Positions 19,009-27,971 are shown, counted from the first letter of the stretch. The stretch is 32,231 nucleotides of DNA from Opitutia bacterium (GCA_947453695.1 CANGHW010000055.1:1-32231), one strand, 5' to 3'. Notes: generated from the letters alone by a model not told the origin. Translations and numbers: made by a program.

Positions 19009-19396
19009 GTCCCACCACTCTGCACAGCGACCGCCCCGCGGCGATGTCTTGTTTTAACCATGGGGGCGAAAAAGATCGGCCTTGCGAAAACGCCAAATGC
19101 GCCGATCAGTATCCCCGTTCGATGTCAGGTCAGATGCACGGTCGAGATCGTGATTTGAGTCAGGCAGCGAGGTCAGTGTCCGTTCCGCGTCAGCGACTTT
19201 GAGGAGTCAGCTTTTCAGACAGCGTCAGGACCGCAGCTTAGGGCAGCGCAGTGCCGGGGTTATTCGTGTCCGGAGGCATGGGCCGCACCGGACACCCGCG
19301 TGACGGCGATTTCGACCGAATAGTGGTTCTTCACTCCCAACAACATCGGCGGCGGATGCTCTTTTCTGCCGTCCAGGCTCCAGGAACTCACCACAT
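19009..19396. other. Divergent intergenic region with clustered TCAG motifs
   Basis: This 388-base stretch separates the leftward YkgJ gene from the rightward gene at 19397 and contains no gene. The tetramer TCAG occurs nine times between 19106 and 19228, several times within GTCAG or GTCAGG; chance alone predicts about half an occurrence. Spacing between copies is irregular (5 to 30 bases). The region presumably contains both promoters; no clear -35/-10 pair was identified. Confidence 0.4.
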
Positions 19397-19825
19397 ATGA
19401 AATTCCTTCACCTCCTTCACCAACGCGATGCTCTGCTCCGGCAGGCCCGCCTCGCCAATCTCGCCTACGCCTATCAACGGCTCGGCGACTTCGCCCACCG
19501 CATCACTCGCGCCCGCCTCCACGGCCCGGTGCAGCTCAGCCTCACCGATACTGACCACGATCGCCTCTGGCCCTCCCTGACGGCCCAAGAGGGCAATCAG
19601 TCCGTGATCGAAGAACACTTCACCGACGAGGACCTCGTGGAACTTGCCGACCTCGTCACGTTCCTCCGCGACGATGCCCACACGACGGAGTTCAACTTCC
19701 GCCTCGAAGAGTTCACCGCGCGTTTTGTCGAGCCCGTGCGCGCCGAACTCGCGCGTGCGGGAGTTGTGCTGAATTTCGCTTCGCCCGCACCATCACCCGA
19801 AGACTCCTCGCGCGGCCCACTGTAA
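19397..19825 (+). CDS. Hypothetical protein, probably cytoplasmic
   Basis: A 142-residue frame with normal GC-rich codon use. It starts MKFLHLLHQRDALLRQARLA, then ANLAYAYQRLGDFAHRITRA; the middle reads LSLTDTDHDRLWPSLTAQEG, and then FTDEDLVELADLVTFLRDDA and EFNFRLEEFTARFVEPVRAE. The composition is mixed alpha/beta with no signal peptide, membrane segment or metal motif. An AGGA sequence about 12 bases upstream of the ATG is a weak ribosome-binding site. I recognise no family. It converges with the DEAD helicase gene. Confidence 0.7.
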   Translation: MKFLHLLHQRDALLRQARLANLAYAYQRLGDFAHRITRARLHGPVQLSLTDTDHDRLWPSLTAQEGNQSVIEEHFTDEDLVELADLVTFLRDDAHTTEFNFRLEEFTARFVEPVRAELARAGVVLNFASPAPSPEDSSRGPL

Positions 19826-19892
19826 TCCGAATCGTCAACCGTTAGGGCACGTCGGCGCCCCAGTGCTGCTTGAGAAGTTTGCGCCCACCCGC

Positions 19893-19930
19893 ACGGCGGC
19901 AGGGCAACATCCGCCTTACCCTGCCGTCGT
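19893..19930. other. Strong stem-loop between convergent genes
   Basis: ACGGCGGCAGGG (19893-19904) pairs with CCCTGCCGTCGT (19919-19930), a 12-bp stem with one G-T wobble and a 14-nt loop. It overlaps the stop codon (19916-19918) of the leftward helicase gene. No T-run follows on either strand, so it is not a canonical intrinsic terminator; it could protect or pause transcripts from either side. Confidence 0.45.
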
Positions 19931-21199
19931 CTCCCCTGCTTCCGACTGGGCCATCGCCTCACGGAAACGGTCCTTCTTGCTCTTACGCTTGCCCTTCACC
20001 CCACCCGTCGCCGGCGCGGCGGCGGGTGCGGGCGCAAACGCCGCCACCGGAGCCTCGATCATCTCAGGCTCAAAGCCCGCAACGTGCTCGCGCGTGATCG
20101 TGAGCTTGTTGCGCTTCTCGATCAGGCAGAAGTGCGCGTGGGTTTCCGCGCTTACGAAGCTCACCGCCACTCCGTGCTCCCCTGCCCGCCCCGTGCGCCC
20201 GATGCGATGCGTGTAGTCTGCCGGCGAACGCGGCAGATCGTAATTCACCACCACCGGCAGGCTCACGATGTCGAGTCCGCGCGCCGCTACGTCCGTCGCG
20301 ATCAGCACCTGGATCTTTGAGGCCTTGAAATCCGCCAGCGCCGCCATGCGGGCCCCTTGGCTCAGTTCCCCGTGCAGCGCCTCCGCCTTCAATCCCGCGC
20401 GGCGCAATTTGTCCGCCACGTGCTCCGTGTGATACTTCGTCGCGACAAACACCAGCACCCGCGACCACCCGTGCGTCTGGATCAAATGCCGCAGGAGTTG
20501 CGTGCGCCGCGGCGCATCGACCTCGATCGCCCGCTGCTCGATGTCCGGTTGCTCCTCGACGGGGGCAATCACCTCCACGCGCACTGGATCGCGCAATAAT
20601 TCCCGCGCGAGCGCCTCCACCGCGGGTGGAAACGTCGCGGAAAACAACAGCGTCTGCCGCCGCGCCGGCACGAGTTTCATGATCCGTGTCAGCTCCTCGG
20701 CGAAGCCCAGCGCCAGCAGCCGGTCCGCCTCGTCCAGCACGAGCGTTGCGACCGAACTCAACGAGACCGCGTTATGATCGATAAGATCAAGGAGTCGTCC
20801 CGGCGTCGCCACGATGAAGTCAGCCCCACCGCCGAGCGCCATCATCTGCGGGTTGATCGACACGCCGCCGTAGACGACGAGCGTTTTCAGCGGCTCCGGC
20901 AAAAATCGTCCATAACGCCGGATCGCCTCGCCGATTTGCACCGCGAGCTCCCGCGTCGGCACGAGCACGAGCGCCCGCACGTAGCGCCCCGGTGGACGCT
21001 TCGCCGCGGCCAGCCGGTGGAGCACCGGCAGGGCAAACGCCGCTGTCTTCCCCGAGCCCGTCTGAGCCGAGGCCCACACGTCGCGCCCGGCCAGCACCGC
21101 CGGGATCGCCTCCGCCTGAATCGGTGTCGGCGCTGCATATCCTTTTTCCACCACCGCTTGCAGCAGCGGCACCGAAAGTTTGAGCGCAGAGAAAGTCAT
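19916..21199 (-). CDS. DEAD-box ATP-dependent RNA helicase (RhlE-like)
   Basis: A 427-residue protein from the ATG at 21199. All helicase motifs are seen in order: Q motif (TPIQAEAIP), motif I AQTGSGKTAAFALP, Ia PTRELAVQIG, GG, Ib TPGRLLDLID, II DEADRLLALGF, III FSATFP, IV LVFVATK, V ATDVAARGLDI and VI HRIGRTGRAG. After the core comes an Ala-rich stretch and a basic C-terminal tail (GGVKGKRKSKKDRFREAMAQ), as in RhlE-type enzymes. It would unwind RNA in ribosome assembly or mRNA decay. The S4-domain gene lies 30 bases upstream in the same direction. The two RNA-binding proteins probably share an operon. Confidence 0.95.
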   Translation of the reverse strand: MTFSALKLSVPLLQAVVEKGYAAPTPIQAEAIPAVLAGRDVWASAQTGSGKTAAFALPVLHRLAAAKRPPGRYVRALVLVPTRELAVQIGEAIRRYGRFLPEPLKTLVVYGGVSINPQMMALGGGADFIVATPGRLLDLIDHNAVSLSSVATLVLDEADRLLALGFAEELTRIMKLVPARRQTLLFSATFPPAVEALARELLRDPVRVEVIAPVEEQPDIEQRAIEVDAPRRTQLLRHLIQTHGWSRVLVFVATKYHTEHVADKLRRAGLKAEALHGELSQGARMAALADFKASKIQVLIATDVAARGLDIVSLPVVVNYDLPRSPADYTHRIGRTGRAGEHGVAVSFVSAETHAHFCLIEKRNKLTITREHVAGFEPEMIEAPVAAFAPAPAAAPATGGVKGKRKSKKDRFREAMAQSEAGETTAG

Positions 21200-21229
21200 T
21201 CGCCGTGAGGGAAAATACCTCGCCGTCAC

Positions 21230-21466
21230 TCAGCCAAGTTTCACCACGAGCGTTTGCCCGCCTACCGTGACTTTGTCTCCCGCCACGAGTTGCCGGCGCT
21301 TCCGTGCTTCGGGCGCACCGTTCACCGTCACCTCACCATCTGCGACCATTTGCTTGGCCGCGCCACCGCTCTCGGCCGCGCCGGCAAACTTGATGAGCTG
21401 GCACAGTTCGATGGGCACCGTGCGCACGAGCACGTCGCGAGTCGCGGAGGGAGTGGATTTAGCCAT
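21230..21466 (-). CDS. Small S4-domain RNA-binding protein
   Basis: A 78-residue protein that is almost entirely an S4 domain: IELCQLIKFAGAAESGGAAK, then MVADGEVTVNGAPEARKRRQ and LVAGDKVTVGGQTLVV. The pattern matches YbcJ/YaaA-type stand-alone S4 proteins, which bind structured RNA and have been linked to ribosome quality control or assembly. No catalytic domain is attached. It lies 30 bases upstream of the DEAD-box helicase gene on the same strand. Its start region lies beside the first 36-bp direct repeat (21484-21519). Confidence 0.9.
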   Translation of the reverse strand: MAKSTPSATRDVLVRTVPIELCQLIKFAGAAESGGAAKQMVADGEVTVNGAPEARKRRQLVAGDKVTVGGQTLVVKLG

Positions 21467-21483
21467 GGGCCATCGTCAGGGCC

Positions 21484-21519
21484 CCGCCCCGGCGAGTCCA
21501 CCTTTCTGTGCGCCCGCTA
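21484..21519. repeat. 36-bp direct repeat, copy 1 (downstream of the pseudopilin gene)
   Basis: An exact match, in the same orientation, to 22129-22164. Copy 1 runs from CCGCCCCGG (21484) to GCCCGCTA (21519) and includes GAGTCCACCTTTCTGTGCGC. The similarity continues weakly for about 12 more bases (CTGCGC in both). It sits 16 bases past the stop side of the pseudopilin gene, between it and the S4-domain gene. Confidence 0.95.
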
Positions 21520-21535
21520 CGACTGCGCCAGGCCG

Positions 21536-22054
21536 CTAGTCTTCCAACACGAGCGCCGGCCGGCCATCGGAGAGCCGACGAAACCGCCCGGTGTTAACAT
21601 TCCCATCGTCGATCATCGCGTCGATCTGCGCCAGCCGCGCATCGGAAAAGGTGCAGCCGAGCAACGATATGGCGGCCTTGATTCCCAAGATGTTCTTGTC
21701 CCAGTCCCAGCGCCCGTTCCCGGGTATCGTCTTGCCCCAATCGGCATCCTTAATCCGCCCGGTCATTCCTGCGGGCACGACGCCAGTCGCTGTATCCGGC
21801 GGCCATCCCCCGGTCTCCAGAGCGTATTGTTCAAACGCCGCGGAAAACGTCCGAAGGTCGTTCGCGATCGTCGTATTCTCACTTTTCTCGCGAATGCGCG
21901 AGAAGGCCGAAATCGCCATCGCGGCCAACAATCCGATGATCACGACCACGATCATGATCTCGACGAGGGTAAATGCCGCACTTCGTCGAGCTCTGAACCG
22001 ACTGCCAGTCGAAGAGGGGACAATGAGGGGCACGACCCAGAGATAGCGTCCCAA
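21536..22054 (-). CDS. Type II secretion-like pseudopilin (GspG/PulG type)
   Basis: A 172-residue protein from a TTG at 22054 (a GTG at 22033 is an alternative). The prepilin motif is AAFTLVEIMIVVVIIGLLAA: cleavage would fall between Ala and Phe, with Glu5 in place and Ala instead of the usual Gly at -1. The hydrophobic helix is followed by ISAFSRIREKSENTTIANDL, an AFEQYALETGGWPPDT loop, and a C-terminal region with a Cys and Asp-rich segment (FSDARLAQIDAMIDDGNVNT). No pilus or secretion machinery is nearby, so this is a stand-alone pseudopilin, a type that is strongly expanded in some Verrucomicrobiota. It is flanked on both sides by identical 36-bp direct repeats. Confidence 0.9.
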   Translation of the reverse strand: MGRYLWVVPLIVPSSTGSRFRARRSAAFTLVEIMIVVVIIGLLAAMAISAFSRIREKSENTTIANDLRTFSAAFEQYALETGGWPPDTATGVVPAGMTGRIKDADWGKTIPGNGRWDWDKNILGIKAAISLLGCTFSDARLAQIDAMIDDGNVNTGRFRRLSDGRPALVLED

Positions 22055-22128
22055 GCGGACACGTCAAAGGGGGCTGTTGCGTAGTGCCGGGCGTGGTGCT
22101 ACCGCTGAGCGTCTCGCCCCCCTCCTCA

Positions 22129-22164
22129 CCGCCCCGGCGAGTCCACCTTTCTGTGCGCCCGCTA
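22129..22164. repeat. 36-bp direct repeat, copy 2 (upstream of the pseudopilin gene)
   Basis: The exact same 36 bases as 21484-21519, in the same orientation, 645 bases further right. It lies 75 bases upstream of the pseudopilin start and 117 bases before the chemoreceptor start. The sequence between the copies contains only the pseudopilin gene, so a single-gene unit plus one repeat spans 645 bases. Confidence 0.95.
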
Positions 22165-22280
22165 TCAGCTGCGCTACGTCGACCCTGCACATCCGCTGCT
22201 GACACCGCCGTGCGCCGCCGCTCCGCGCACTCATCCCTCCTCCTGACTACGGTTCGTGCCGAATACCCCCGTTGACCAAG

Positions 22281-24737
22281 ATGAAACTGAAAACCCGTCT
22301 CATGCTGGCCGGAATCATCCTGACCATCGTGCCGCTCCTCGTGGTCGGTGCCGTGTTGTGGCACCGCGGCCAACGGCTGGCGCAGTCCACCGGGGCGATC
22401 TTCTCCGACCTCGTCACCCAAAGCCTCGAAGACAACGTTCGGGCCACCATGCGCATGGCCGATACCTTGCGCAGCGGCCTGGAGCAGACCACCTCCGCCC
22501 TCCTGCGCCGCCTTGAGGTCGATGTCGCCCGCGGCGGCGGTCTCACCACCTCTCCCGGCCAGACGGTGCCCTGGAAAGCCGTCAACCAATTCGACCGCGC
22601 TGTCACGGACCTCGCGCTCCCTGTCACCTCGCTCGGCACCCAACCGCTTGCGGTCGTGCGCGAAGCCGGCACCCCGGTCCCGCTCGTCGACGAGGTTCGC
22701 ACCCAGCCGGGTGCCGCCGCCACGATCTTCCAACGCATGAACGCCGCCGGCGATATGCTGCGCGTGGCCAGCAGCGTCCTCGACGCCGAGGGCCGCCGGG
22801 CGATCGGCACTTATATTCCCGCGCAGATGCCGGACGGTTCCGCCAATCCCGTCCTCACCAAAATTCTCGCCGGCCAGCCGTTCCTCGGTCGCGCCTTCGT
22901 CGTCAACCAGTGGTATGTCGCCGCCTACAGCCCGCTCAAGGACGCTTCCGGCACCATCACCGGTATGCTCTTTGTCGGCGTCCCGGAATCCACCGCCCTC
23001 GAGTCGATCCGTCACTCCGTCCAATCCGTGCGCCTCGGCCAGAGCGGTTATGTCTTCGCCCTCAACACTCGCGGCACCGATCGCGGCCGCTACGTGATCT
23101 CGAAGGACGGCCTCCGCAACGGCGAGGTCATCCTCGGTGCCAAGTCGGCCGATGGTCGCGCCTTCGTGGAGGAAATGCTCACCACCGCGACCGCCCTCGC
23201 GCCCGCTACCTTCGGTCGGATCGCCTACGAATGGAAAAACGAGGGCGAGTCGACCCCGCGCCGCAAGCTCACCTATTTCGCCTACTACGCCCCGTGGGAC
23301 TGGGTCGTCGGCGCAGGCGCCTATGAGGAAGAACTCTCCGTCGTTGCGCGCGCGGTCGAGGGCCGCGTCAACGACCTCTTGTCCACCCTCGCCCTCGTCT
23401 GCCTCGTTTCGCTCCTCGTCACCGCCGGACTCACTCTCGGCCTCGGCCATTGGATCGGCGGCCAGCTTGAGTCCGTCGCCGCGCAGTTGCGCGAAGGTGC
23501 CAACCAGGCTTCCGCCGCCACCGATCGCGTGATCGCCGCCACCCAGTCGCTCGCCCGCGGCCAAACCACGCAGGCCTACACTCAGGAGGAGGCCGTTCAG
23601 GCCCTCGACGATCTGGCCACGCAGCACGAGGAGCGCGCGCGCATCGTCGCCGAGGCGAGTCAACTCGCCGACTCTACGCTCGCGGCCGCGCAATCCTCCT
23701 CCGCCACCATGCAGCGTCTGGAGTCTTCGCTCGGCAACTTGCAGACGTCCGGCCACGAGACAGCCCGCATCGTCAAGGTCATCGACGAGATCGCCTTTCA
23801 GACCAATCTCCTCGCCCTCAATGCCGCCGTCGAGGCCGCGCGGGCCGGCGAGGCCGGCGCCGGGTTCGCCATCGTCGCCAGCGAAGTCCGCGCCCTCGCC
23901 CAACGCAGCGCGCAAGCCGCCCGGGAAACCCGCCAACGCATCGAGGAATCCGTCGCACACTCCGCCCTCGGCGCCACCACTGGCCAGGAGGTCCGCCAAG
24001 CCCTCACCCGCATGGCCGACACCGCGCAGCAGTCCCAGGCCCGCGTCGTGTCGCTCGTCGAGGCTTCCCGGCGAGAGACCACCGCGGTCGACGCCGCCCG
24101 GTCCGCGCTCAGCCGCGCGATGGAGATCACCCACGAAAACGAGACCACGGGCGAATCCGTCAATGCCGCCGCCGCCATCCTCCGCACCGAGGAGGCCAAG
24201 GAGCGCGACGCCATCCAGGGCATTCAACAGCTTGTCGCCGGCCGCGTCCGTGACGCTGGCTCCTCGGTCGCCGCCCAACCGACGCTCCGCTTTGACCCGG
24301 TTACGATGGGGAGCGGCGTCGACACCATCGACCAGCAGCACCGCGAACTTATCGACGTCATCAACCGCGTTGAGCAGGCCGCCCACGCCGGCACGAGCGC
24401 CGACGACCTCGAGCCGCAGCTCGATTTCCTCGGCAACTATGTCGTGAAACATTTCCAGCATGAAGAGTCCGTCATGGACACGCACCGCTGCCCGGCCGCG
24501 AAAAAGAACCAAGCAGCCCACCGTAAACTCGTCGCCACCTTCACGCAGTGGCGCGCCTCCTACCAGCAGCACGGCCGCCCCGCCGCCATGATTGGCGAAC
24601 TGCATCGCTTTCTCTCTACGTGGCTCATCAGCCACATCTGTGGCATCGACGGTTGCTTGAAGACCTGCCGCAAGCCCGGCCACACCCACAGCCCGACATC
24701 CGCCCAGTCCTTCCCTGCACCGTCCGCCATCGCTTGA
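22281..24737 (+). CDS. Methyl-accepting chemotaxis protein fused to a C-terminal hemerythrin domain
   Basis: An 818-residue protein from the ATG at 22281 (a TTG at 22272 is also in frame). The first membrane helix ([21 protein letters not shown]) is followed by a periplasmic Cache-type sensor region (about 40-350, with [20 protein letters not shown] and [16 protein letters not shown]) and the second helix ([20 protein letters not shown]). No clear HAMP domain is present. The cytoplasmic hairpin tip [20 protein letters not shown], then [20 protein letters not shown], is complete. The C-terminus (about 675-800) is a bacterial hemerythrin: Asp-x-x-His687, His724-x3-Glu728, His747, His785-x4-Asp790. 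The residue expected to be His before His747 is Asn743, so one iron ligand is replaced. It probably senses oxygen or redox state. No che genes are nearby. Confidence 0.94.
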   Translation: MKLKTRLMLAGIILTIVPLLVVGAVLWHRGQRLAQSTGAIFSDLVTQSLEDNVRATMRMADTLRSGLEQTTSALLRRLEVDVARGGGLTTSPGQTVPWKAVNQFDRAVTDLALPVTSLGTQPLAVVREAGTPVPLVDEVRTQPGAAATIFQRMNAAGDMLRVASSVLDAEGRRAIGTYIPAQMPDGSANPVLTKILAGQPFLGRAFVVNQWYVAAYSPLKDASGTITGMLFVGVPESTALESIRHSVQSVRLGQSGYVFALNTRGTDRGRYVISKDGLRNGEVILGAKSADGRAFVEEMLTTATALAPATFGRIAYEWKNEGESTPRRKLTYFAYYAPWDWVVGAGAYEEELSVVARAVEGRVNDLLSTLALVCLVSLLVTAGLTLGLGHWIGGQLESVAAQLREGANQASAATDRVIAATQSLARGQTTQAYTQEEAVQALDDLATQHEERARIVAEASQLADSTLAAAQSSSATMQRLESSLGNLQTSGHETARIVKVIDEIAFQTNLLALNAAVEAARAGEAGAGFAIVASEVRALAQRSAQAARETRQRIEESVAHSALGATTGQEVRQALTRMADTAQQSQARVVSLVEASRRETTAVDAARSALSRAMEITHENETTGESVNAAAAILRTEEAKERDAIQGIQQLVAGRVRDAGSSVAAQPTLRFDPVTMGSGVDTIDQQHRELIDVINRVEQAAHAGTSADDLEPQLDFLGNYVVKHFQHEESVMDTHRCPAAKKNQAAHRKLVATFTQWRASYQQHGRPAAMIGELHRFLSTWLISHICGIDGCLKTCRKPGHTHSPTSAQSFPAPSAIA

Positions 24738-24763
24738 ACTGGGAGTCGCCGAACGCCCTCTGC

Positions 24764-25633
24764 TCAGTGCGTCATCGTGTAGACGATGATGTTAATCGCG
24801 AGTGGGTAGGCGATCTTCTCGGAATAGTCCTTAAAGTAGTCCGCGTTCTCGCCTTCCCGCTCCCACCCGTCGCTGTCGTCGGAGTTATGCAGGCCCATCA
24901 CGATGATGCGGCCCTTGGCATCGAAGATCACGCGGTGATGGATCTGGGTATTGGGCACTTTCATGCCGATCCGGATATTCGGCACCTGCGCTTTCTCGCG
25001 GATGTTGAAAATCGTCCGGTAGAGCGGGTGCTCAATCGGTAACTCAACGAACTGCAGATCCGGCAGCACCACCTTGAACAATCGTTCGACGTGCGCCCAC
25101 TCCGGCTCGCCCCAGAAATCCGTCATCAGCATGAAGCCGCCATTCAACAGATAGGCCCGTAGCGCCACGATCTCTTCGTCGGTCAATCCCATCGCCCCCG
25201 GCGCCACGGCGAGGAGAAACGGATAGTTCGCCAGATCCGCATCCGTGGCCCGCACGAGCCGCGTATTCGGGTCGACGCGCAACGACGTCATCTGCTGCAG
25301 CCGATACGAGAGGTTGAGATCCGCATCCGGCAGATCCGTCGTCCACCCGCCGCGCCCGCCCCGGCCTTCATAGGTCGGACGCGGGGCCGCATCATAGCGG
25401 AGTCTCGCCACGGTAAACACTTCGCTGCCGAAACCCGGCGGATTCTCCCACAACGGCGTGCCCGTGCTGCGACTGGGAATCTCCCGCGCCGTGCGCACTC
25501 CCGGCGGCACATAGATCTGCCCGCCCCCGCCAAATCGCCCGCCTTGCGCCCAGACCAAGGCGCCCGCGAGCACTCCCGCCAGCAGCAAGGCCGCACGGCG
25601 GACCCATCGGTGCCGGGAAAACGTCAGGATCAT
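24764..25633 (-). CDS. DUF4159 domain exported protein
   Basis: A 289-residue protein with a signal peptide (WVRRAALLLAGVLAGALVWA). The body carries the DUF4159 hallmarks: FTVARLRYDA, GGWTTDLPDADLNLSYRLQQ, LRVDPNTRLVRATDADLANY, PFLLAVAPGAMGLTDEEIVA, LRAYLLNGGFMLMTDFWGEP, then EWAHVERLFKVVLPD and the terminal FKDYSEKIAYPLAINIIVYT. DUF4159 resembles glutamine-amidotransferase-like folds without the catalytic triad and is typical of envelope proteins in Verrucomicrobiota and Planctomycetota. Elsewhere such genes often sit beside MoxR/DUF58/von Willebrand clusters, but none is present here. It converges with the chemoreceptor gene, 26 bases away. Confidence 0.92.
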   Translation of the reverse strand: MILTFSRHRWVRRAALLLAGVLAGALVWAQGGRFGGGGQIYVPPGVRTAREIPSRSTGTPLWENPPGFGSEVFTVARLRYDAAPRPTYEGRGGRGGWTTDLPDADLNLSYRLQQMTSLRVDPNTRLVRATDADLANYPFLLAVAPGAMGLTDEEIVALRAYLLNGGFMLMTDFWGEPEWAHVERLFKVVLPDLQFVELPIEHPLYRTIFNIREKAQVPNIRIGMKVPNTQIHHRVIFDAKGRIIVMGLHNSDDSDGWEREGENADYFKDYSEKIAYPLAINIIVYTMTH

Positions 25634-25856
25634 GGGGTCAGGGGTGCGACCAACCAGAGGACGTCGCGCGGGAAACGCAACGTCGTCCTCCCCGTCAGGT
25701 GGGTCGGTGGGCCGGAGTGCACGCAGGGAAACACGGCTGTCCCGGCGGAAAGTTGCAGAGAAATCACTCTGACCGCCTCCCGCCTATCGCCTATCGCCCG
25801 TCCCTTCCTCCATCGCGCCACGGGCCCCTATCCCGCGCCTCCGCGGTTCCACCGCC

Positions 25857-27839
25857 TTACGCCACGAAGGAAAAATTCCGCGCCGTCAGCGCACCGCGAT
25901 TCGCGACCGCCGCGTATTGGGCGATCTTCTGCGCCGCCCCGGCCCCGTTGCCGTCCGCATCGTAGAGGATTTCACCCGTCGCCTGATTCACGAGTAGTTT
26001 CGACGAAGCCGAGGTCGCCGCACTGCCAAACTCCACATTCGCAGCGCTCAGGTTGCCGAAGAGCGACTGCTTGAAGACCAGCGTATCGTCGTTCGCGTTG
26101 AACGACGTGATCGTGTCCCACTTGCCCGACTTAAACGCGTCGTTGAGCGTCACGGTCTCCGCCACACCGTCTTTCGCCGAGAGGGCGACTTTGTTGATCT
26201 TGGCCCCGTAGGCGATGGCCACGTTGCTGTTGCCCGAGTAACTCGGGTTCGACGCCGAGCCGGTGATATTGATGCTCGAAAACGAGCCGGCGTTGAGGTC
26301 GATCCGGCTGGCATTGGTCAGCCCCGTGAGGTTGATCGTGTCGTTACCCGTCCCCGACCAGAGGGTCTGGAGGTAGTTCTTTCCCGCCGTGAAGGTGAAA
26401 TTCCCGTTCGTCGCCGTCGAGCCGGTCTTGTTCACGCCATAGAGGTATTGCAGCGCCGCCACATCGTAGAGCATCCCGGTCGTCGGATTTACGCCCCTCG
26501 AGACGTTGTTGCTGTAGTAGGACATGATCGTGTTCTGCCGGTTGTCCTCGCCGCCCGGGAGGTAGGGGCCGTCCGTGCCGCCACCGCCAGCGTTGTAGTT
26601 ACCCGGGTGCTTGAGTCCGAGCGCGTGACCGAGCTCATGCAAAATCGTGAGATAGCCGTAGCCACCTTCGGCGACTCCGGCCGCATTGTTCGTCGCCTGA
26701 TCATTCGCCAGCATCACCGTGGTCTTGCCGGCCAGGGGGCCTTCCTTCGGGTAGTAGGAATAGCCTGCGCTCACTCCGCGCTGATTGTTGGTGCCAAAGT
26801 TGATGTCGGCGGCGCCATTGCCCGAGACTTCCTTGAAGGTCACATTGATCAACTTCCCGTAGTAGGCGAAGGCCTTGCGCACCGCGCCGATCTGCGCCGC
26901 GTTCATCGTCTTGAAGCCATTCTTGTCTGCTGCGGTGCCCGCCCCGGCCGTGAGAAATCCGTAGGTCACCACATTCGGGGTCGACTTTCCGGTCAGGGCC
27001 GTGGCCTGCGCCGTGATTTGGTCCGTGCCGGCAATCGCCGGCGCATCGGCATCGTTCCAAAATGCCCGCGAGCCGCCGCGCACCAAGGCATCGATGCGAT
27101 AGTCTCCACTGCTGCCCGGGAGCACGACTTTGGCCTGCAGCGTCATCGCCGAAAGATCCTGCGCCAGCGGGCGCGAACCCTCGAAGCGCAGTTGGTATTG
27201 GCCCGTCTTTGCCACCGAGAGGTTGCGCGGATTGTCGAGCAGCGTCTCTTTGCCGTCGGCATCGACCAGCGTGACCTTCGGCTTGCCCGGCGCGGTCAAA
27301 TCGCCGCTCGCAAACGCGTAGGTCTGCCCGGCCTGTAGCGCGAGATTCACCGTGAGTTTGGTCGCATTCGACCCGAGCTGCGCATCCTTGAACCGCAGGA
27401 TCGCATCGGCGTCCGCACTATAGATGCGCGCAAAGGACAGGTTCGCCGTCTGCTCGCTGAACTTCGCCTCGACGGTCACCGGGTCGACCGCCCGCTTGAT
27501 CGCGCTGCGCCCTTCGAAGCGCAATTGGTAGCGCCCACTCGCGGCGACCGAAAATGCATTGGTAAAATCGAGTGTCTGCTGGTTCCCGCTCGCATCGATC
27601 AACGACGCCGCGACCGCGCCGCCCGCTCCCCGGAGGTTGTAGGTCTGCCCGGCCTCGAGATTGATACCGACGTTCAGCGCGGTCGTGCGCGCATTGACAT
27701 TCGCACTCTTGATTCGCGCCACGGCGTCGACACTCGTGCCAAAGGTCCGGGCGAAGCTCACGCTGGCGCTCTGCGTCGCCACCCGGACGGGCGTCGGCGC
27801 CCTCACGGGAACGGGCTTTGCGGTGGTGATGGTGCTCAT
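25857..27839 (-). CDS. Serralysin-like (M10) secreted metalloprotease with duplicated N-terminal domain
   Basis: A 660-residue protein from the ATG at 27839; in-frame starts at 27854 and 27887 cannot be excluded. It has no signal peptide, as expected for type I secretion. The N-terminal 230 residues contain two similar units: SFARTFGTSVDAVARIK ... GRYQLRFEGRS and SFARIYSADADAILRFK ... GQYQLRFEGSR. The catalytic domain has HELGHALGLKH (zinc site) and a Met-turn TIMSYYSNN. The C-terminal domain carries TLWSGTGNDTINLTG (RTX-like) and ends ILYDADGNGAGAAQKIA ... ALTARNFSFV, the usual type I secretion end region. The type I exporter genes are not in the window. Upstream lie a 10-bp direct repeat and a stem-loop. 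Confidence 0.92.
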   Translation of the reverse strand: MSTITTAKPVPVRAPTPVRVATQSASVSFARTFGTSVDAVARIKSANVNARTTALNVGINLEAGQTYNLRGAGGAVAASLIDASGNQQTLDFTNAFSVAASGRYQLRFEGRSAIKRAVDPVTVEAKFSEQTANLSFARIYSADADAILRFKDAQLGSNATKLTVNLALQAGQTYAFASGDLTAPGKPKVTLVDADGKETLLDNPRNLSVAKTGQYQLRFEGSRPLAQDLSAMTLQAKVVLPGSSGDYRIDALVRGGSRAFWNDADAPAIAGTDQITAQATALTGKSTPNVVTYGFLTAGAGTAADKNGFKTMNAAQIGAVRKAFAYYGKLINVTFKEVSGNGAADINFGTNNQRGVSAGYSYYPKEGPLAGKTTVMLANDQATNNAAGVAEGGYGYLTILHELGHALGLKHPGNYNAGGGGTDGPYLPGGEDNRQNTIMSYYSNNVSRGVNPTTGMLYDVAALQYLYGVNKTGSTATNGNFTFTAGKNYLQTLWSGTGNDTINLTGLTNASRIDLNAGSFSSINITGSASNPSYSGNSNVAIAYGAKINKVALSAKDGVAETVTLNDAFKSGKWDTITSFNANDDTLVFKQSLFGNLSAANVEFGSAATSASSKLLVNQATGEILYDADGNGAGAAQKIAQYAAVANRGALTARNFSFVA

Positions 27840-27893
27840 GGTGGAAATTGCCATCCCAGGACCACCGACCCGACGGAGTTCAAGCATCGGGCA

Positions 27894-27951
27894 CCGGCTA
27901 TCCTAGGCTGGCACCCCAGAGAATAACCGAAGCCTACTCATCCGGCTATCC
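27894..27951. repeat. Pair of 10-bp direct repeats upstream of the serralysin gene
   Basis: CCGGCTATCC occurs exactly at 27894-27903 and 27942-27951, with 38 bases between the two copies. Both lie in the 166-base gap between the serralysin start (27839) and the lipoprotein stop (28006). They could be regulator binding sites, but two 10-mers in GC-rich DNA could also be chance. Confidence 0.5.
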
Positions 27952-27971
27952 GGGTCAGCCCGCGTTCGAGC

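Noticed and set aside
22040..22067. TTGACG and TATCTC as a promoter for the pseudopilin gene
   Set aside because: The -10 element matches poorly, and the implied transcript start would lie inside the predicted coding start.
22129..22190. tRNA-like pattern on the minus strand around the second 36-bp repeat (a GTAGCGCAGCTG stretch resembling a D-arm)
   Set aside because: No acceptor stem, anticodon arm or T-loop could be built in either repeat copy, so this is not a tRNA gene.
21879..24689. Very long minus-strand open frame (936 codons) opposite the chemoreceptor
   Set aside because: It is antisense to a gene with complete MCP and hemerythrin motifs and has Gly/Asp/Glu-rich composition with no domain, as expected for an antisense frame in GC-rich coding DNA.
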